Assembly: GCA_934561055.1 (NCBI GenBank)
Contig: CAKTFN010000016.1
Coordinates: forward strand, 1-36,106
DNA from: an uncultured Eubacteriales bacterium
GTDB taxonomy: Bacteria; Bacillota; Clostridia; Oscillospirales; Acutalibacteraceae
Direction of reading: 5' to 3'
Length of the DNA: 36,106 nt
The position numbers and the translations under genes were made by a program. Below are positions 8,086-16,017 of the stretch, piece after piece; position 1 is the first letter of the stretch, and each line of letters begins with the position of its first letter. The notes beneath the pieces were generated by a model. It was not told the origin of the DNA and searched no databases. It worked only from the letters and a program-made list of their open reading frames with translations.

Positions 8086-8135
8086 TTCAGGCGCAGTTCC
8101 CGGAGAGCTTTTGAAAGTTCTCCGTTGCGCCTGAA
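8086..8135 (-). terminator. Two-part hairpin between mscS and the CDF gene
   Basis: Outer 10-bp stem TTCAGGCGCA (8086-8095) with TGCGCCTGAA (8126-8135), and inner stem CGGAGA (8101-8106) with TCTCCG (8119-8124). On the minus strand it is followed by CTTTTATAAA, a poor U-tract. It may partly terminate mscS transcripts or stabilise the processed ends. Confidence 0.55.
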
Positions 8136-8156
8136 AATTCTTTGTGACCGCTGTGA

Positions 8157-9086
8157 TTATTTTTCGACAATGTGAACGTCAAGTTGATCAAAGGGAATGT
8201 TGATTTTGTTTTTGTCGAAGGCAATCTTGACTTCTTCTTCCATTGCAAAATAAACGTCCCAATAATCTGCGCTCTTGCACCAGAGTCTTGCCGAAAGTTC
8301 AATTGCGCTTGCACCGTGGTTCACAACAACAACCGACGGGGCGGGATCCTGTAAAACGGCCGAATTTGCAAGTGCGGTTTCAAGAATAACTGTTTTGGCT
8401 TTTAAAATGTCGTCTGAATATCCGATTGAGAAGGTGAGGTCAACTCTGCGGTTTTCTTCGGCCGAATAGTTTACTATGCGGTTTTTCGTCATGTCGGAGT
8501 TCGGAATGACGATGCGCTTGTTGTCCGGTGTCATAAGAATTGTGTTCATGAAGCGAATTTCAACGATTGAGCCGGAGAGTCCGCCGATTTCAACAAAATC
8601 TCCGTCCTTGAACGGTCGGGTGAGGAGAATTTGAACGCCGGAAGCAATCTGTGCAACGCTGTCTTGAAGACCGAGACCGATTGCAACGCCGACGGCGCTG
8701 AATGCGGCGAGCAGCGATGTGATTTTGATGAACATCGAAAGTGCGCTTAGGAAGAAAATGAGCTTTACAAAGGCTGAAATAACCCTGGCGATGAATTGAT
8801 AAACCGTGGGGTCAACGTCTTTTGCTTTCATCGCTTTGATTGAAACTTTTTTCAAAAGACGGGAAAGATAAATTCCGATGAGAATGAGGACAACCGCAAT
8901 GATGATCGTCGGAAGCTTTTCAAAAAATTTTCCGACGATGTCCCATTCTTTCCAAAGTGTGCTGAAATTTTTGACGGCTTCCTCCGGCTTGACGAACTGG
9001 CCGTTGTCGTCGAGAAGGGGGTTGGTTGTTGAGCTTGCGGTCTCAATTCCGCTGATTCCAAGCTCCAAAAGGTTCGGTTTGAACAT
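8157..9086 (-). CDS. Small-conductance mechanosensitive channel, MscS family
   Basis: A 309-residue membrane channel expected to open under membrane tension and release solutes during osmotic downshock. After a short polar N-terminus there are hydrophobic helices near 59-78 and 100-120. The pore-lining helix is Gly/Ala-rich (VGVAIGLGLQDSVAQIASG). The conserved MscS beta domain follows (TRPFKDGDFVEIGGLSG, then IVIPNSDMTKNRIVNYS). The C-terminal alpha/beta domain ends in DQLDVHIVEK. The length matches the minimal MscS class. The ATG has a CAGGAGAAT site. It is upstream of the CDF exporter on the same strand, separated by a 105-base gap with a hairpin. Confidence 0.93.
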   Translation of the reverse strand: MFKPNLLELGISGIETASSTTNPLLDDNGQFVKPEEAVKNFSTLWKEWDIVGKFFEKLPTIIIAVVLILIGIYLSRLLKKVSIKAMKAKDVDPTVYQFIARVISAFVKLIFFLSALSMFIKITSLLAAFSAVGVAIGLGLQDSVAQIASGVQILLTRPFKDGDFVEIGGLSGSIVEIRFMNTILMTPDNKRIVIPNSDMTKNRIVNYSAEENRRVDLTFSIGYSDDILKAKTVILETALANSAVLQDPAPSVVVVNHGASAIELSARLWCKSADYWDVYFAMEEEVKIAFDKNKINIPFDQLDVHIVEK

Positions 9087-9198
9087 TTTTTATTCTCCTG
9101 ACTTTTTGCATATTATTTACATTTTATCACACCGAAAAAGAATATAAAATCCCAAAAAGAAATTATCAAACGGTTAGCAAAAGCTTTTCTCAAAAAAT

Positions 9199-9238
9199 GA
9201 CGAAAAGAAACCGCCGAACTTTCGGACGAAGTCGGCGG
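9199..9238 (-). terminator. ligA terminator
   Basis: Just past the ligA stop on the minus strand: stem CCGCCGA (9211-9217) with TCGGCGG (9232-9238), extended by CTT/AAG across a one-base bulge. A T-rich TTTCTTTTCG tract follows. Confidence 0.75.
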
Positions 9239-9246
9239 CTCAAATT

Positions 9247-11229
9247 TTATTTTATCATCTTTTCAAATTCTTGTTCGCTTATGACGGCAACTCCGAGTTC
9301 CCGGGCTTTTCTCAGCTTGCTTCCGGCGTCTTCTCCCGCAAGAACATAAGTTGTTTTTTTTGAAACGGAGGAAGCGGTTTTTCCCGAATAATTCTCAATG
9401 ATTTTTCCCGCTTCGGCTCTTGTGTAAGTCGAAAGGGTACCCGTGAGAACAAAGGTCATTCCTTCAAAACGCTTGTCAACAACGCTTTGAGAGCTTTTTG
9501 TGTTGACGCCGCAGTTTTCAAGGTGAGAGATAAGTTCCCGGCTTTTTTCAAGCGAAAAATAATCAACAACGCTTTGCGCCATGATTCCGCCGAACCCGTC
9601 AATCTCACCGATTTCCTGTGCCGAGGCCGAAATAATGTTTTCGATTGAGCCGAAACGTGAGGAAAGAAGCTTTGCGGCTTTTTGACCGATGTGCGGAATT
9701 CCGAGGGCAAAAAGAAGTTTTGAAAGGTCGTTTTCCTTTGATTTTTCAATTGCGGCTTTGAGATTGTCGGCACTTTTTTTGCCCATACGCTCAATCGAAG
9801 CAATTTTTTCAAAGTCGAGTTTGTAAATGTCTGCGGCGGTTTTGATCATTTCTTTTTCAACAAGAACCGAAAGAAGTGCGTCACCGAGACCTTCAATGTC
9901 CATTGCGTCGCGTGAACAGAAATGGATGAGGTTCCTCAAAAGTTGGCTCGGGCAATCGGGGTTAAGACAGCGCAAAGCGGCTTCGTCCTCTTCTCTGACT
10001 GTTTTTGAACCGCAGGAAGGGCAGTATTCCGGCATTCTGTAAGGAACTGAGCCTTCGCCGTGTTCAACAACGGAAACAACTTCCGGGATGATGTCTCCGG
10101 CCTTTCGGATGATGATTTTGTCGCCGATTCTGATGTCCTTTTCTGTGATGAAATCCTGGTTGTGGAGCGTTGCCCGGCTGACTGTCGAACCGGCGAGGAG
10201 TGTCGGCTCAAAAACGGCGGTCGGAGTGAGGACACCGGTTCGTCCGACGTTGACGTCGATTTTCAGAACGGTTGTTTCCTTTTCTTCCGGCGGATATTTA
10301 AACGCAATTGCCCATTTCGGAAATTTCGATGTTGAACCGAGGAGTCGGCGTTTTTCAAAGCTGTCAACTTTGATTACCGCGCCGTCGATGTCAAAACTCA
10401 GCTCACCTCTGACCGAACCTATGCGATCAATTTCTTCAATGGCTTCGTCAATGTTCTTGCATTCTTTGTAAAACGGAATAATGTTGAAGCCGAGCGAGCG
10501 AAGATATTCAAAAGATTCCTTGTGGCTTTCAAGCGTTTTTCCTTCAATCTGCTGAACGTTGAAAACGAAGATGTCAAGTTTTCTTTTTCTCGTAATTCGT
10601 GCGTCTTTCTGTCTCAGTGAGCCTGCGGCGGCGTTTCTCGGATTCTTGAAAGGCTTTTCGCCGTCGAGTTCCTGTCTGTTAACAAGCTCAAGAAAAACGG
10701 CTTTTGGCATATATACCTCGCCTCTGACCTCAAGGAATGAGGGCGCACCGCTTATTCTCATCGGAATTGACGAAATTGTTTTGAGGTTGTTGGTAATATC
10801 TTCTCCGGTCTGACCGTCACCCCTCGTTGAACCTCTGACGAAAATTCCGTTTTCGTATTCAAGGCTGACCGAAAGTCCGTCGATTTTTGGCTCAACGATA
10901 TATTTCACGTCACCGGCCGTTTCGTGAACTCTTGCGTCAAAGTCATAAACGTCCTCTTTGGAAAATGCGTCCTGAAGGCTTTCCATCCGAACCGTGTGAA
11001 CAACGGGAGAAAACTGAGAATTTGCTTTTCCTCCGACGTGTTTTGTCGGTGAATCGGGCGAAGAAAGCTCCGGATACTCCTCTTCAATCGAAATCAACTC
11101 ATGAAGAAGGCGGTCATATTCAAAGTCTTCAATTTCCGGTTCATCGTTTTCGTAATACTTTTTGTTGTGATATTCAATGATTTTTGAAAGCTCTTCGGCT
11201 CTCGATTTTTTTGTTTCAAAATCAGTCAT
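9247..11229 (-). CDS. ligA: NAD+-dependent DNA ligase
   Basis: Seals nicks in replication and repair by adenylating itself with NAD+. The start is set at the ATG at 11227-11229 (product MTDFETKKSRAEEL, 660 residues), which has an AAGGAG site. A further upstream in-frame start would add eight residues but lacks one. Domain Ia with the NAD-binding Tyr motif is followed by the adenylation motif EPKIDGLS (Lys115) and VRGSTRGDG. The OB fold leads to a C4 zinc finger (Cys403, 406, 421, 426), helix-hairpin-helix repeats near 440-570 and a C-terminal BRCT domain (about 586-660, starting FEGMTFVLTGTL). All parts are intact. A monocistronic unit or the last gene before a terminator. Confidence 0.97.
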   Translation of the reverse strand: MTDFETKKSRAEELSKIIEYHNKKYYENDEPEIEDFEYDRLLHELISIEEEYPELSSPDSPTKHVGGKANSQFSPVVHTVRMESLQDAFSKEDVYDFDARVHETAGDVKYIVEPKIDGLSVSLEYENGIFVRGSTRGDGQTGEDITNNLKTISSIPMRISGAPSFLEVRGEVYMPKAVFLELVNRQELDGEKPFKNPRNAAAGSLRQKDARITRKRKLDIFVFNVQQIEGKTLESHKESFEYLRSLGFNIIPFYKECKNIDEAIEEIDRIGSVRGELSFDIDGAVIKVDSFEKRRLLGSTSKFPKWAIAFKYPPEEKETTVLKIDVNVGRTGVLTPTAVFEPTLLAGSTVSRATLHNQDFITEKDIRIGDKIIIRKAGDIIPEVVSVVEHGEGSVPYRMPEYCPSCGSKTVREEDEAALRCLNPDCPSQLLRNLIHFCSRDAMDIEGLGDALLSVLVEKEMIKTAADIYKLDFEKIASIERMGKKSADNLKAAIEKSKENDLSKLLFALGIPHIGQKAAKLLSSRFGSIENIISASAQEIGEIDGFGGIMAQSVVDYFSLEKSRELISHLENCGVNTKSSQSVVDKRFEGMTFVLTGTLSTYTRAEAGKIIENYSGKTASSVSKKTTYVLAGEDAGSKLRKARELGVAVISEQEFEKMIK

Positions 11230-11259
11230 GAAAAAACTCCTTTGAAAAAGCATAAAATT

Positions 11260-11269
11260 ATTTTACCAC
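11260..11269 (-). promoter_or_regulatory. Extended -10 of the ligA promoter
   Basis: Minus strand TGTGG followed by TAAAAT (11260-11265), a TRTGn extended -10, about 30 bases before the ligA ATG. No clear -35 is visible. Confidence 0.4.
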
Positions 11270-11333
11270 AAAGGGCAAAAAAATGCACTACAATTTGAAA
11301 AATTTAACCTCAGAAAAAGGCAGGCAACCGTAT

Positions 11334-11360
11334 AAAAAAAGCCGCCGCAAAAGCGGCAGC
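11334..11360 (-). terminator. Terminator of the small Cys-rich protein gene
   Basis: An 8-bp GC-rich stem (11341-11348 with 11353-11360, one G-T pair), loop of four, followed on the minus strand by seven T. It starts 10 bases past the stop at 11371. Confidence 0.9.
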
Positions 11361-11370
11361 GTAATAAAAC

Positions 11371-11589
11371 TCAAAGTTTAAATTCGTCCTCGTTGAACTC
11401 GGTTTGGAGTCTTGCTCTTTTCGGAACACGCTTGAGCGGATCATAGCGAAAGCTTTTGCAACAAAAGTCAAGCGAAACAACGCCGAATTTTTTGCAAAGA
11501 ACAACGCTTTTGTCCGAAGGGAGCTTTCCGTTGAGGCAGTGTTCACAACGTTTTTCATAATTTTTTCCGTCAAAAAGCTTTTGTCTCAC
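11371..11589 (-). CDS. Small cysteine-rich protein, candidate metal-binding (uncharacterised)
   Basis: A 72-residue product with its own promoter, ribosome binding site and terminator, so it is very likely a real gene. The start is set at GTG (11587-11589) because AAGGAGG lies nine bases upstream; an in-frame TTG at 11613 overlaps that site and is less likely. Cysteines occur at 15 and 18 (CEHC), 32 (VVLCKKFGVV) and 43-44 (DFCCKSF). The rest is basic (YDPLKRVPKRAR) with an acidic tail (NEDEFKL). Five cysteines in a C-x2-C ... C ... CC pattern suggest zinc or iron-sulfur binding, but no function can be named. I recall similar short proteins with the PLKR and acidic C-terminal signature in other Clostridia. 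Cytoplasmic, no signal peptide. Confidence 0.8.
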   Translation of the reverse strand: MRQKLFDGKNYEKRCEHCLNGKLPSDKSVVLCKKFGVVSLDFCCKSFRYDPLKRVPKRARLQTEFNEDEFKL

Positions 11590-11615
11590 GAAAAATACCT
11601 CCTTCTTTTTCAATC

Positions 11616-11644
11616 AGTATACCACAATCAAAAAAAGAATTCAA
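11616..11644 (-). promoter_or_regulatory. Promoter of the small Cys-rich protein gene
   Basis: Minus strand TTGAAT (11639-11644), 17-base spacer, TATACT (11616-11621) preceded by TGTGG (extended -10). It overlaps the 3' end of ylbJ, so the gene is expressed independently of it. Confidence 0.75.
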
Positions 11645-12738
11645 CCGCTTTCACGCTTTTTTGAAATGACAAAGTTGTTGCCGAGCATGAGAAGAACGCA
11701 CATAGCGCAAAGACAGAGCGAAAACGGAAGACTTGAAGCACAGGACAGAGAAACGCTTTGAGCCTGCTGAGAAAAAACAGCCGTTTCGCGGGGGAAAATT
11801 TTAAAAAGAACCGAACAAACAACTGTTGAAAGCGCACCGTGAAGAATGCGAAACGTCATAAAAATCGAAGTTCTTAGGCCGGAAAGGGAAACCTCGTTCA
11901 TCACCTGAAAATGAGTGCACAGTCCCGAGAAGGCAACGATTCCGGCGATGATTTCCGTCGGAAGAATTCCGCAGCAACGCTTTACTCCGTTCGTGACCTC
12001 AAAAAGCGCACCGAAAAAAAGAGCCGCTTTTTTGCTCGGAAAAATTCTGTCCGTGACGGCAAGAGCGGAAGAAAAAAACAGAACCGAAAAGCAAATGAAA
12101 AGAATTGACTGCCCGCTTTGCGCGATTGAGTCAACGAGCAGTTTTGAAAACGGAGGAAAGGAGGGGGAAAAACGGCTTTTATCCCTTTTGTCGTCTTCAC
12201 TTTCCGTTTTTACGAATTTTGAAAAAATACCGAGAAGAAGCGACGAAAAAAGAACCGAAAAGAAGATGATAACGCCGTCCTTTTTTGATCCGAGGAGCAT
12301 TGCACCGACTGCACCTATTGCAAAAGAAGGCGAAGGATTAATGCAGAAAAGGAGAGTTTTTTGAAAGTCGCTTTTTGAAATCAACCCTTTTTCAAAAAGA
12401 CGTCCGGCGCAAAAAGCGGCTGTCGGATAGCCGCCGAAAAGAGAAATCAAAACCGGCGAAAAGCAAGATGAACCGAGTGAAAAAAAGAACTTAATCGGCT
12501 TTTTGAAAAGGCGGCCGAGTTTTTCGCAAAGCTCGCTTTGAGAAAATGATGACGAAAGAACCATGAACGGAAAAAGCGACGGAACAACAACTTTCAGGCA
12601 AAGTTCGATTCCTTCCACAACGCTTGAAGCAACTTCTTTCGGAAAAAGAAGAAAGAAAAAGGCAAAAGAAAAAAATAAAAAAGCGTAGGAAAAAAGCTTT
12701 AAAAAAAATCTTTTTTCTCTTTTCTTCGTTTCGTTCAT
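11641..12738 (-). CDS. ylbJ: Sporulation integral membrane protein YlbJ/SpoVV family
   Basis: A 365-residue polytopic membrane protein of the nucleoside-recognition (Gate) type. Family features are the LKVVVPSLFPFMVLSS segment near residue 50, LFGGYPTAAFCAGRLFEKGLISK and the INPSPSFAIGAVGAMLLGS segment. In Bacillus subtilis YlbJ (SpoVV) sits in the outer forespore membrane, belongs to the sigma-E regulon and is needed to move dipicolinic acid from mother cell to forespore. The same role is inferred here. The context supports it: it is divergent from the sporulation genes yqfC-yqfD. The ATG has an AAAGGAGGCG site. The N-terminus and the middle loop (about 178-190) are unusually Lys/Phe- and Asp/Lys-rich. 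Confidence 0.85.
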   Translation of the reverse strand: MNETKKREKRFFLKLFSYAFLFFSFAFFFLLFPKEVASSVVEGIELCLKVVVPSLFPFMVLSSSFSQSELCEKLGRLFKKPIKFFFSLGSSCFSPVLISLFGGYPTAAFCAGRLFEKGLISKSDFQKTLLFCINPSPSFAIGAVGAMLLGSKKDGVIIFFSVLFSSLLLGIFSKFVKTESEDDKRDKSRFSPSFPPFSKLLVDSIAQSGQSILFICFSVLFFSSALAVTDRIFPSKKAALFFGALFEVTNGVKRCCGILPTEIIAGIVAFSGLCTHFQVMNEVSLSGLRTSIFMTFRILHGALSTVVCSVLFKIFPRETAVFSQQAQSVSLSCASSLPFSLCLCAMCVLLMLGNNFVISKKRESG

Positions 12739-12785
12739 TCACTTCGCCTCCTTTTTGTTTGCCCGGATGAAAACCCGACGATTAA

Positions 12786-12814
12786 TATCTATGCTCTTTT
12801 TCCGTGTGATATCA
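12786..12814 (-). promoter_or_regulatory. Putative sigma-E promoter of ylbJ
   Basis: Minus strand TGATATC (12808-12814), a 14-base spacer and CATAGATA (12786-12793). This resembles the Bacillus sigma-E pattern of an ATATT-like -35 and a CATA-type -10 with 13-15 spacing. It shares its -35 with the opposite promoter. Confidence 0.45.
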
Positions 12815-12835
12815 TTAATTCGTTTTGCATATTTT
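12807..12835 (+). promoter_or_regulatory. Putative sigma-E promoter of yqfC-yqfD
   Basis: Plus strand TGATATC (12807-12813), a 14-base spacer and CATATTTT (12828-12835). The leader would be about 24 bases before the yqfC ATG. The -35 lies in the 8-bp palindrome TGATATCA used in both directions. Confidence 0.5.
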
Positions 12836-12865
12836 TAAACAGCGGAAAAGGAGAGTGAAGAAAAA

Positions 12866-13135
12866 ATGCAAAAAAGATTCAAAGAAAAATTTGAAGAAAT
12901 TTCGGCGCTCGGTGCGGAAAATGAACTTCGACTTCCGCATATTGAACTTTGTTCAAACCGTGAAGCAACGGTTGAAGGCTGCGTCGGAATCATTGAGTAC
13001 GACCGAAATTTCGTCCGTCTGAACTGCAAAAGCGTAACACTCAAATTTACCGGAGACTGTCTTTGCATCGGAAATCTTTCCGCCGGTGTAATAACCGTAA
13101 GCGGAGACATTGTTTCGCTCGAGTTCGGAACGTGA
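12866..13135 (+). CDS. yqfC: Sporulation protein YqfC (YabP/YqfC family)
   Basis: An 89-residue soluble protein of the YabP/YqfC family, expressed in the mother cell under sigma-E in Bacilli and associated with spore formation. The biochemical role is unknown. The sequence shows the family pattern: basic N-terminus, ELRLPHIELCSNREATVEGC, then IIEYDRNFVRLNC and a beta-rich C-terminal half ending in GDIVSLEFGT. The ATG is preceded by AAAGGAGAG. It is 12 bases upstream of yqfD, the usual partner in Firmicutes. No anomaly seen. Confidence 0.88.
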   Translation: MQKRFKEKFEEISALGAENELRLPHIELCSNREATVEGCVGIIEYDRNFVRLNCKSVTLKFTGDCLCIGNLSAGVITVSGDIVSLEFGT

Positions 13136-13147
13136 GGAGGAAAAGTT

Positions 13148-14326
13148 TTGATTCTTGCTGAATTTGTTCGTCTTTTTTTCGGCTATGTCGAATTCAGAGC
13201 AAGCGGCGGATTTCGGGAACGCTTTGTTAATCTTTGCGATTCAAACAGAATTAAAGTCCGTTCGCTTCGGTACGGCGGCGAAAATCTTGAAGGCTTTGTT
13301 GCCGCAAAGGATTATAAAAAGCTCCGTTCGGTTGCAAAAAAGAGCGGAATGCGTCTTTACTGTGCTTCAAAGCACGGCCTTCCGTTCTTCCTTTTCAAAA
13401 ACAGGAACCGGGTCGGCCTTTTAATCGGCGCCGCTTTTTTTGTTGTTTTCATGTGTGTAATGTCTCTTTTTGTTTGGAACGTCGAAACGGTCGGAAGCGA
13501 GAATATAAGCGACGAAGAAATACTTTCCGCCGCTGAAGAACTCGGCTTGAGTGAAGGCTCTTTCCGACCGAAAATCGATGTTCATGCGCTTTCGGATTCG
13601 CTGATTACCGTTTTAAACGGGCGTCTGCTTTGGGCGGCCGTAAACATCAACGGAAGCAGGGCTGTTATTGAAGTGCGTGATTACATTCAAAAGCCGGAGG
13701 ACAAAACCTTCCGTGAGCCGTGCAATATAGTCGCCGACTTTGACGGCAGAATTCTTTCGCTTGAAGTTTATAACGGCGCAAAGGCAAACAGAGAGGGAAA
13801 CGGAGTGAAAAAAGGTGACCTTTTAATCAGCGGTATTGTCGAAAACAGGGATTTTTCTGCTTCGTTTCATGAAGCAAGGGGAAAAATAACCGCCATTCAT
13901 GAGGATAAAATTGCTGTTTCCGTTCCTATTGAGAGCGAAAAAAAACGGTATTACGATAAAAAAAGCGTGCTTTCTTTAAAGATTTTTTGGCTGAAAATTC
14001 CGCTCGGATTTTTCAAAAAAGAAAGTGGTTTTGAAGAATTTATAAGTGAAAAAAAGCTCTGCGCCGGAAAAAGAACGCTTCCGTTTTCGGTCATTAAAAA
14101 GACAAGGGTATACTATAAAACACAGACATTTTCAACCGGATATGAGCTTGAAAACGCAGTCGACGAATACACGGTTTCGGCCTTTGAAAAATATAAAAAC
14201 ACCCGTGTTTTGAAAACAGACATTTCGCTTTCACGCAAAAAAAATAAAATTTTAATCAGTTCCCAAAGCGAGTGCATTGATTTCATCGGGAAAAAGAAAA
14301 AGCTTCTGCTTGACGAATATAAATGA
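13148..14326 (+). CDS. yqfD: Sporulation protein YqfD
   Basis: A 392-residue protein of the YqfD family, sigma-E dependent and sporulation-associated in Bacillus. It starts at TTG, supported by GAGGAGG seven bases upstream and by the N-terminus MILAEFVRLFFGYVEF. A cytoplasmic N-terminal domain of about 95 residues precedes one transmembrane helix (about 96-117). A POTRA-like extracytoplasmic region follows (NVETVGSENISDEEILSAA), then a long beta-rich domain with GVKKGDLLISGIVENRDF. The C-terminal part is very lysine-rich. The pair yqfC-yqfD precedes phoH and ybeY, the order conserved in many Firmicutes, although here phoH has its own promoter. Confidence 0.92.
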   Translation: MILAEFVRLFFGYVEFRASGGFRERFVNLCDSNRIKVRSLRYGGENLEGFVAAKDYKKLRSVAKKSGMRLYCASKHGLPFFLFKNRNRVGLLIGAAFFVVFMCVMSLFVWNVETVGSENISDEEILSAAEELGLSEGSFRPKIDVHALSDSLITVLNGRLLWAAVNINGSRAVIEVRDYIQKPEDKTFREPCNIVADFDGRILSLEVYNGAKANREGNGVKKGDLLISGIVENRDFSASFHEARGKITAIHEDKIAVSVPIESEKKRYYDKKSVLSLKIFWLKIPLGFFKKESGFEEFISEKKLCAGKRTLPFSVIKKTRVYYKTQTFSTGYELENAVDEYTVSAFEKYKNTRVLKTDISLSRKKNKILISSQSECIDFIGKKKKLLLDEYK

Positions 14327-14391
14327 GGATTTTTTGGCGAATTTCAATAATAAAAAGAATCAGATTTAAAATAAAAATGTTGAATTTACTA

Positions 14392-14419
14392 TTCACAAAT
14401 TGAAAAAATGTGGTATAAT
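14392..14419 (+). promoter_or_regulatory. phoH promoter (extended -10)
   Basis: TTCACA (14392-14397), 16-base spacer, TGTGG then a perfect TATAAT (14414-14419). Transcription should start near 14426. Confidence 0.8.
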
Positions 14420-14423
14420 ATAT

Positions 14424-14456
14424 CCGTGAAAGTCGGTTCTTTCACGGAATACCGGC
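14424..14456 (+). promoter_or_regulatory. 5' leader of phoH with mutually exclusive hairpins
   Basis: CCGTGAAA (14424-14431) pairs with TTTCACGG (14440-14447). Alternatively GTCGGT (14432-14437), in the loop of that hairpin, pairs with ACCGGC (14451-14456). The two stems cannot form together with full length. It matches no riboswitch class I recognise. Confidence 0.4.
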
Positions 14457-14489
14457 TTATCTTTTTCAGAAGCAGAGGTGTTGAAACGC

Positions 14490-15452
14490 TTGGAGCGTAT
14501 TGTTGCAATTGACAGACTTGAACACGCCGTCAGCCTTTTCGGTTCGTTTGACGAAAATATTCGCCTCATTGAAAACGAGTTTTCCGTTTCTGTTCTCAGT
14601 CGTGGGAGCGAACTTAAAATTCAGGGAGACGAAGAAAACTGCGCCCTTGCGGAACGTGCGGTGAACGGCCTTCTTTCCCTCGTTTCAAAAGGAGAAGCGC
14701 TTAATGAGCAAAATGTCCGATACGTCATTTCGCTCGTCAGAGAGGGCAGCGAGGAAAAGCTTTCTTCAATGGGAAAAGACTGCGTTTGCATCACCGCAAA
14801 GGGAAAGCCCGTAAAAGCAAAAACCCTCGGCCAGAAAAAATATATCGAAGCGATTAAAAACAATACCATCGTCATCGGCGTCGGTCCCGCAGGAACCGGA
14901 AAAACCTATCTCGCCGTTGCAATGGCCGTCAGTGCTTTCAGAGCAAAGGAAGTCAACCGAATCATTCTTACCCGTCCCGCCGTTGAAGCAGGGGAAAAGC
15001 TCGGCTTTCTTCCCGGCGATCTTCAGCAAAAAGTTGACCCTTATCTTCGGCCTTTGTATGACGCCCTTTTCGATATGCTCGGACCCGAAAGTTTTCAGCG
15101 GTATCAGGAAAGGGGAAACATTGAGGTTGCTCCTCTTGCGTATATGAGAGGACGAACGCTCGACGACAGTTTTATCATCCTTGACGAGGCTCAAAACACA
15201 ACGAACGAGCAGATGAAAATGTTTTTGACCCGTCTCGGTTTCAATTCAAAAATCGTTGTAACCGGCGATATTACGCAGATTGACCTTCCCGACGGAAAGC
15301 GTTCGGGTTTGGTTGACATAATAAAGGTTCTTAAAAATATCGACGATATTCAGACCGTCCGTTTTTCGGAAAAGGATGTTGTTCGCCACAGATTGGTTCA
15401 GGATATAATCAAGGCATATGAAAAATATGAGGAGGCGCACAAAAGAAAATGA
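14490..15452 (+). CDS. phoH: PhoH-like ATPase
   Basis: A 320-residue cytoplasmic P-loop ATPase of the PhoH family, linked to RNA metabolism by its constant association with ybeY; the exact activity is unsettled. The N-terminal KH-like region is followed by Walker A GPAGTGKT (132-139) and Walker B FIILDEAQN (228-236), then the VTGDITQIDLP segment typical of the family. The start is set at TTG 14490 because AGAGGTG lies nine bases upstream and the product then begins MERIVAID. A GTG at 14478 would add four residues but overlaps that site. It overlaps ybeY by four bases (ATGA). Confidence 0.93.
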   Translation: MERIVAIDRLEHAVSLFGSFDENIRLIENEFSVSVLSRGSELKIQGDEENCALAERAVNGLLSLVSKGEALNEQNVRYVISLVREGSEEKLSSMGKDCVCITAKGKPVKAKTLGQKKYIEAIKNNTIVIGVGPAGTGKTYLAVAMAVSAFRAKEVNRIILTRPAVEAGEKLGFLPGDLQQKVDPYLRPLYDALFDMLGPESFQRYQERGNIEVAPLAYMRGRTLDDSFIILDEAQNTTNEQMKMFLTRLGFNSKIVVTGDITQIDLPDGKRSGLVDIIKVLKNIDDIQTVRFSEKDVVRHRLVQDIIKAYEKYEEAHKRK

Positions 15453-15955
15453 AAGACAAAATCAAGGTCATCATAAGCAATGATCAAAACGTTAAAAAGA
15501 TTCCGACCGGCGTGAGAATGCTCATCAGACGCTGCTGCAATGCCGTCCTTGTCAACGAAGGATTCAAAGGTCCGGCTGAAATCAGCGTTTCGATTGTTGA
15601 CGATGAAACGATACATAAGCTTAATCTCGAATACAGGGGCGTTGACCGCTCAACCGACGTTCTTTCTTTTCCTCTCGGCGTTGACGGCGTTTATGACATT
15701 AATAATGACACCGGAGCTCAGATGCTCGGCGATATTGTGATTTCGATCGAACACGCCGAAAAGCAGGCGAAGCTTTACGGCCATTCCTTTGACCGTGAAA
15801 TTGCGTTTTTGACTGTTCATTCAATGCTTCATCTCCTCGGTTATGACCATGAACCGGGTGGTCTTGAGCTTGTTCGCATGAGAGAAAAGGAAGAAGCTGT
15901 TCTCACTCAGCTCGGTCTTGTTAGAAGCGGAAGCTATTACACGATGGAAGAATAA
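15449..15955 (+). CDS. ybeY: Endoribonuclease / rRNA maturation factor YbeY
   Basis: A 168-residue metal-dependent RNase involved in 16S rRNA 3' end maturation and ribosome quality control. The zinc-binding signature HSMLHLLGYDH carries His124, His128 and His134, and the DVLSFPL and LGDIVISIE segments are present. The start ATG overlaps the phoH stop (ATGA), indicating translational coupling, and GGAGG lies upstream inside phoH. phoH-ybeY-dgkA is a classic Firmicutes order. The length is normal. Confidence 0.95.
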   Translation: MKDKIKVIISNDQNVKKIPTGVRMLIRRCCNAVLVNEGFKGPAEISVSIVDDETIHKLNLEYRGVDRSTDVLSFPLGVDGVYDINNDTGAQMLGDIVISIEHAEKQAKLYGHSFDREIAFLTVHSMLHLLGYDHEPGGLELVRMREKEEAVLTQLGLVRSGSYYTMEE

Positions 15956-15977
15956 TTTTATTGAAAGGAAACCGGGG

Positions 15978-16014
15978 AAAGCCGAAAAAATCGGCTTTCT
16001 TCGGCATTTTTATT
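15978..16014 (+). promoter_or_regulatory. Alternative hairpins between ybeY and dgkA (attenuator-like)
   Basis: AAAGCCGA (15978-15985) can pair with TCGGCTTT (15991-15998). Its core GCCGAA (15981-15986) can instead pair with TTCGGC (16000-16005), which is followed by ATTTTTATT. The second fold looks like a weak terminator just before the dgkA start. Confidence 0.4.
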
Positions 16015-16017
16015 CTT

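Noticed and set aside
14432..14456. H-type pseudoknot in the phoH leader
   Set aside because: With both stems complete the connecting loops would be 0 and 3 bases, too short to cross 6- and 8-bp stems; mutually exclusive hairpins fit better.
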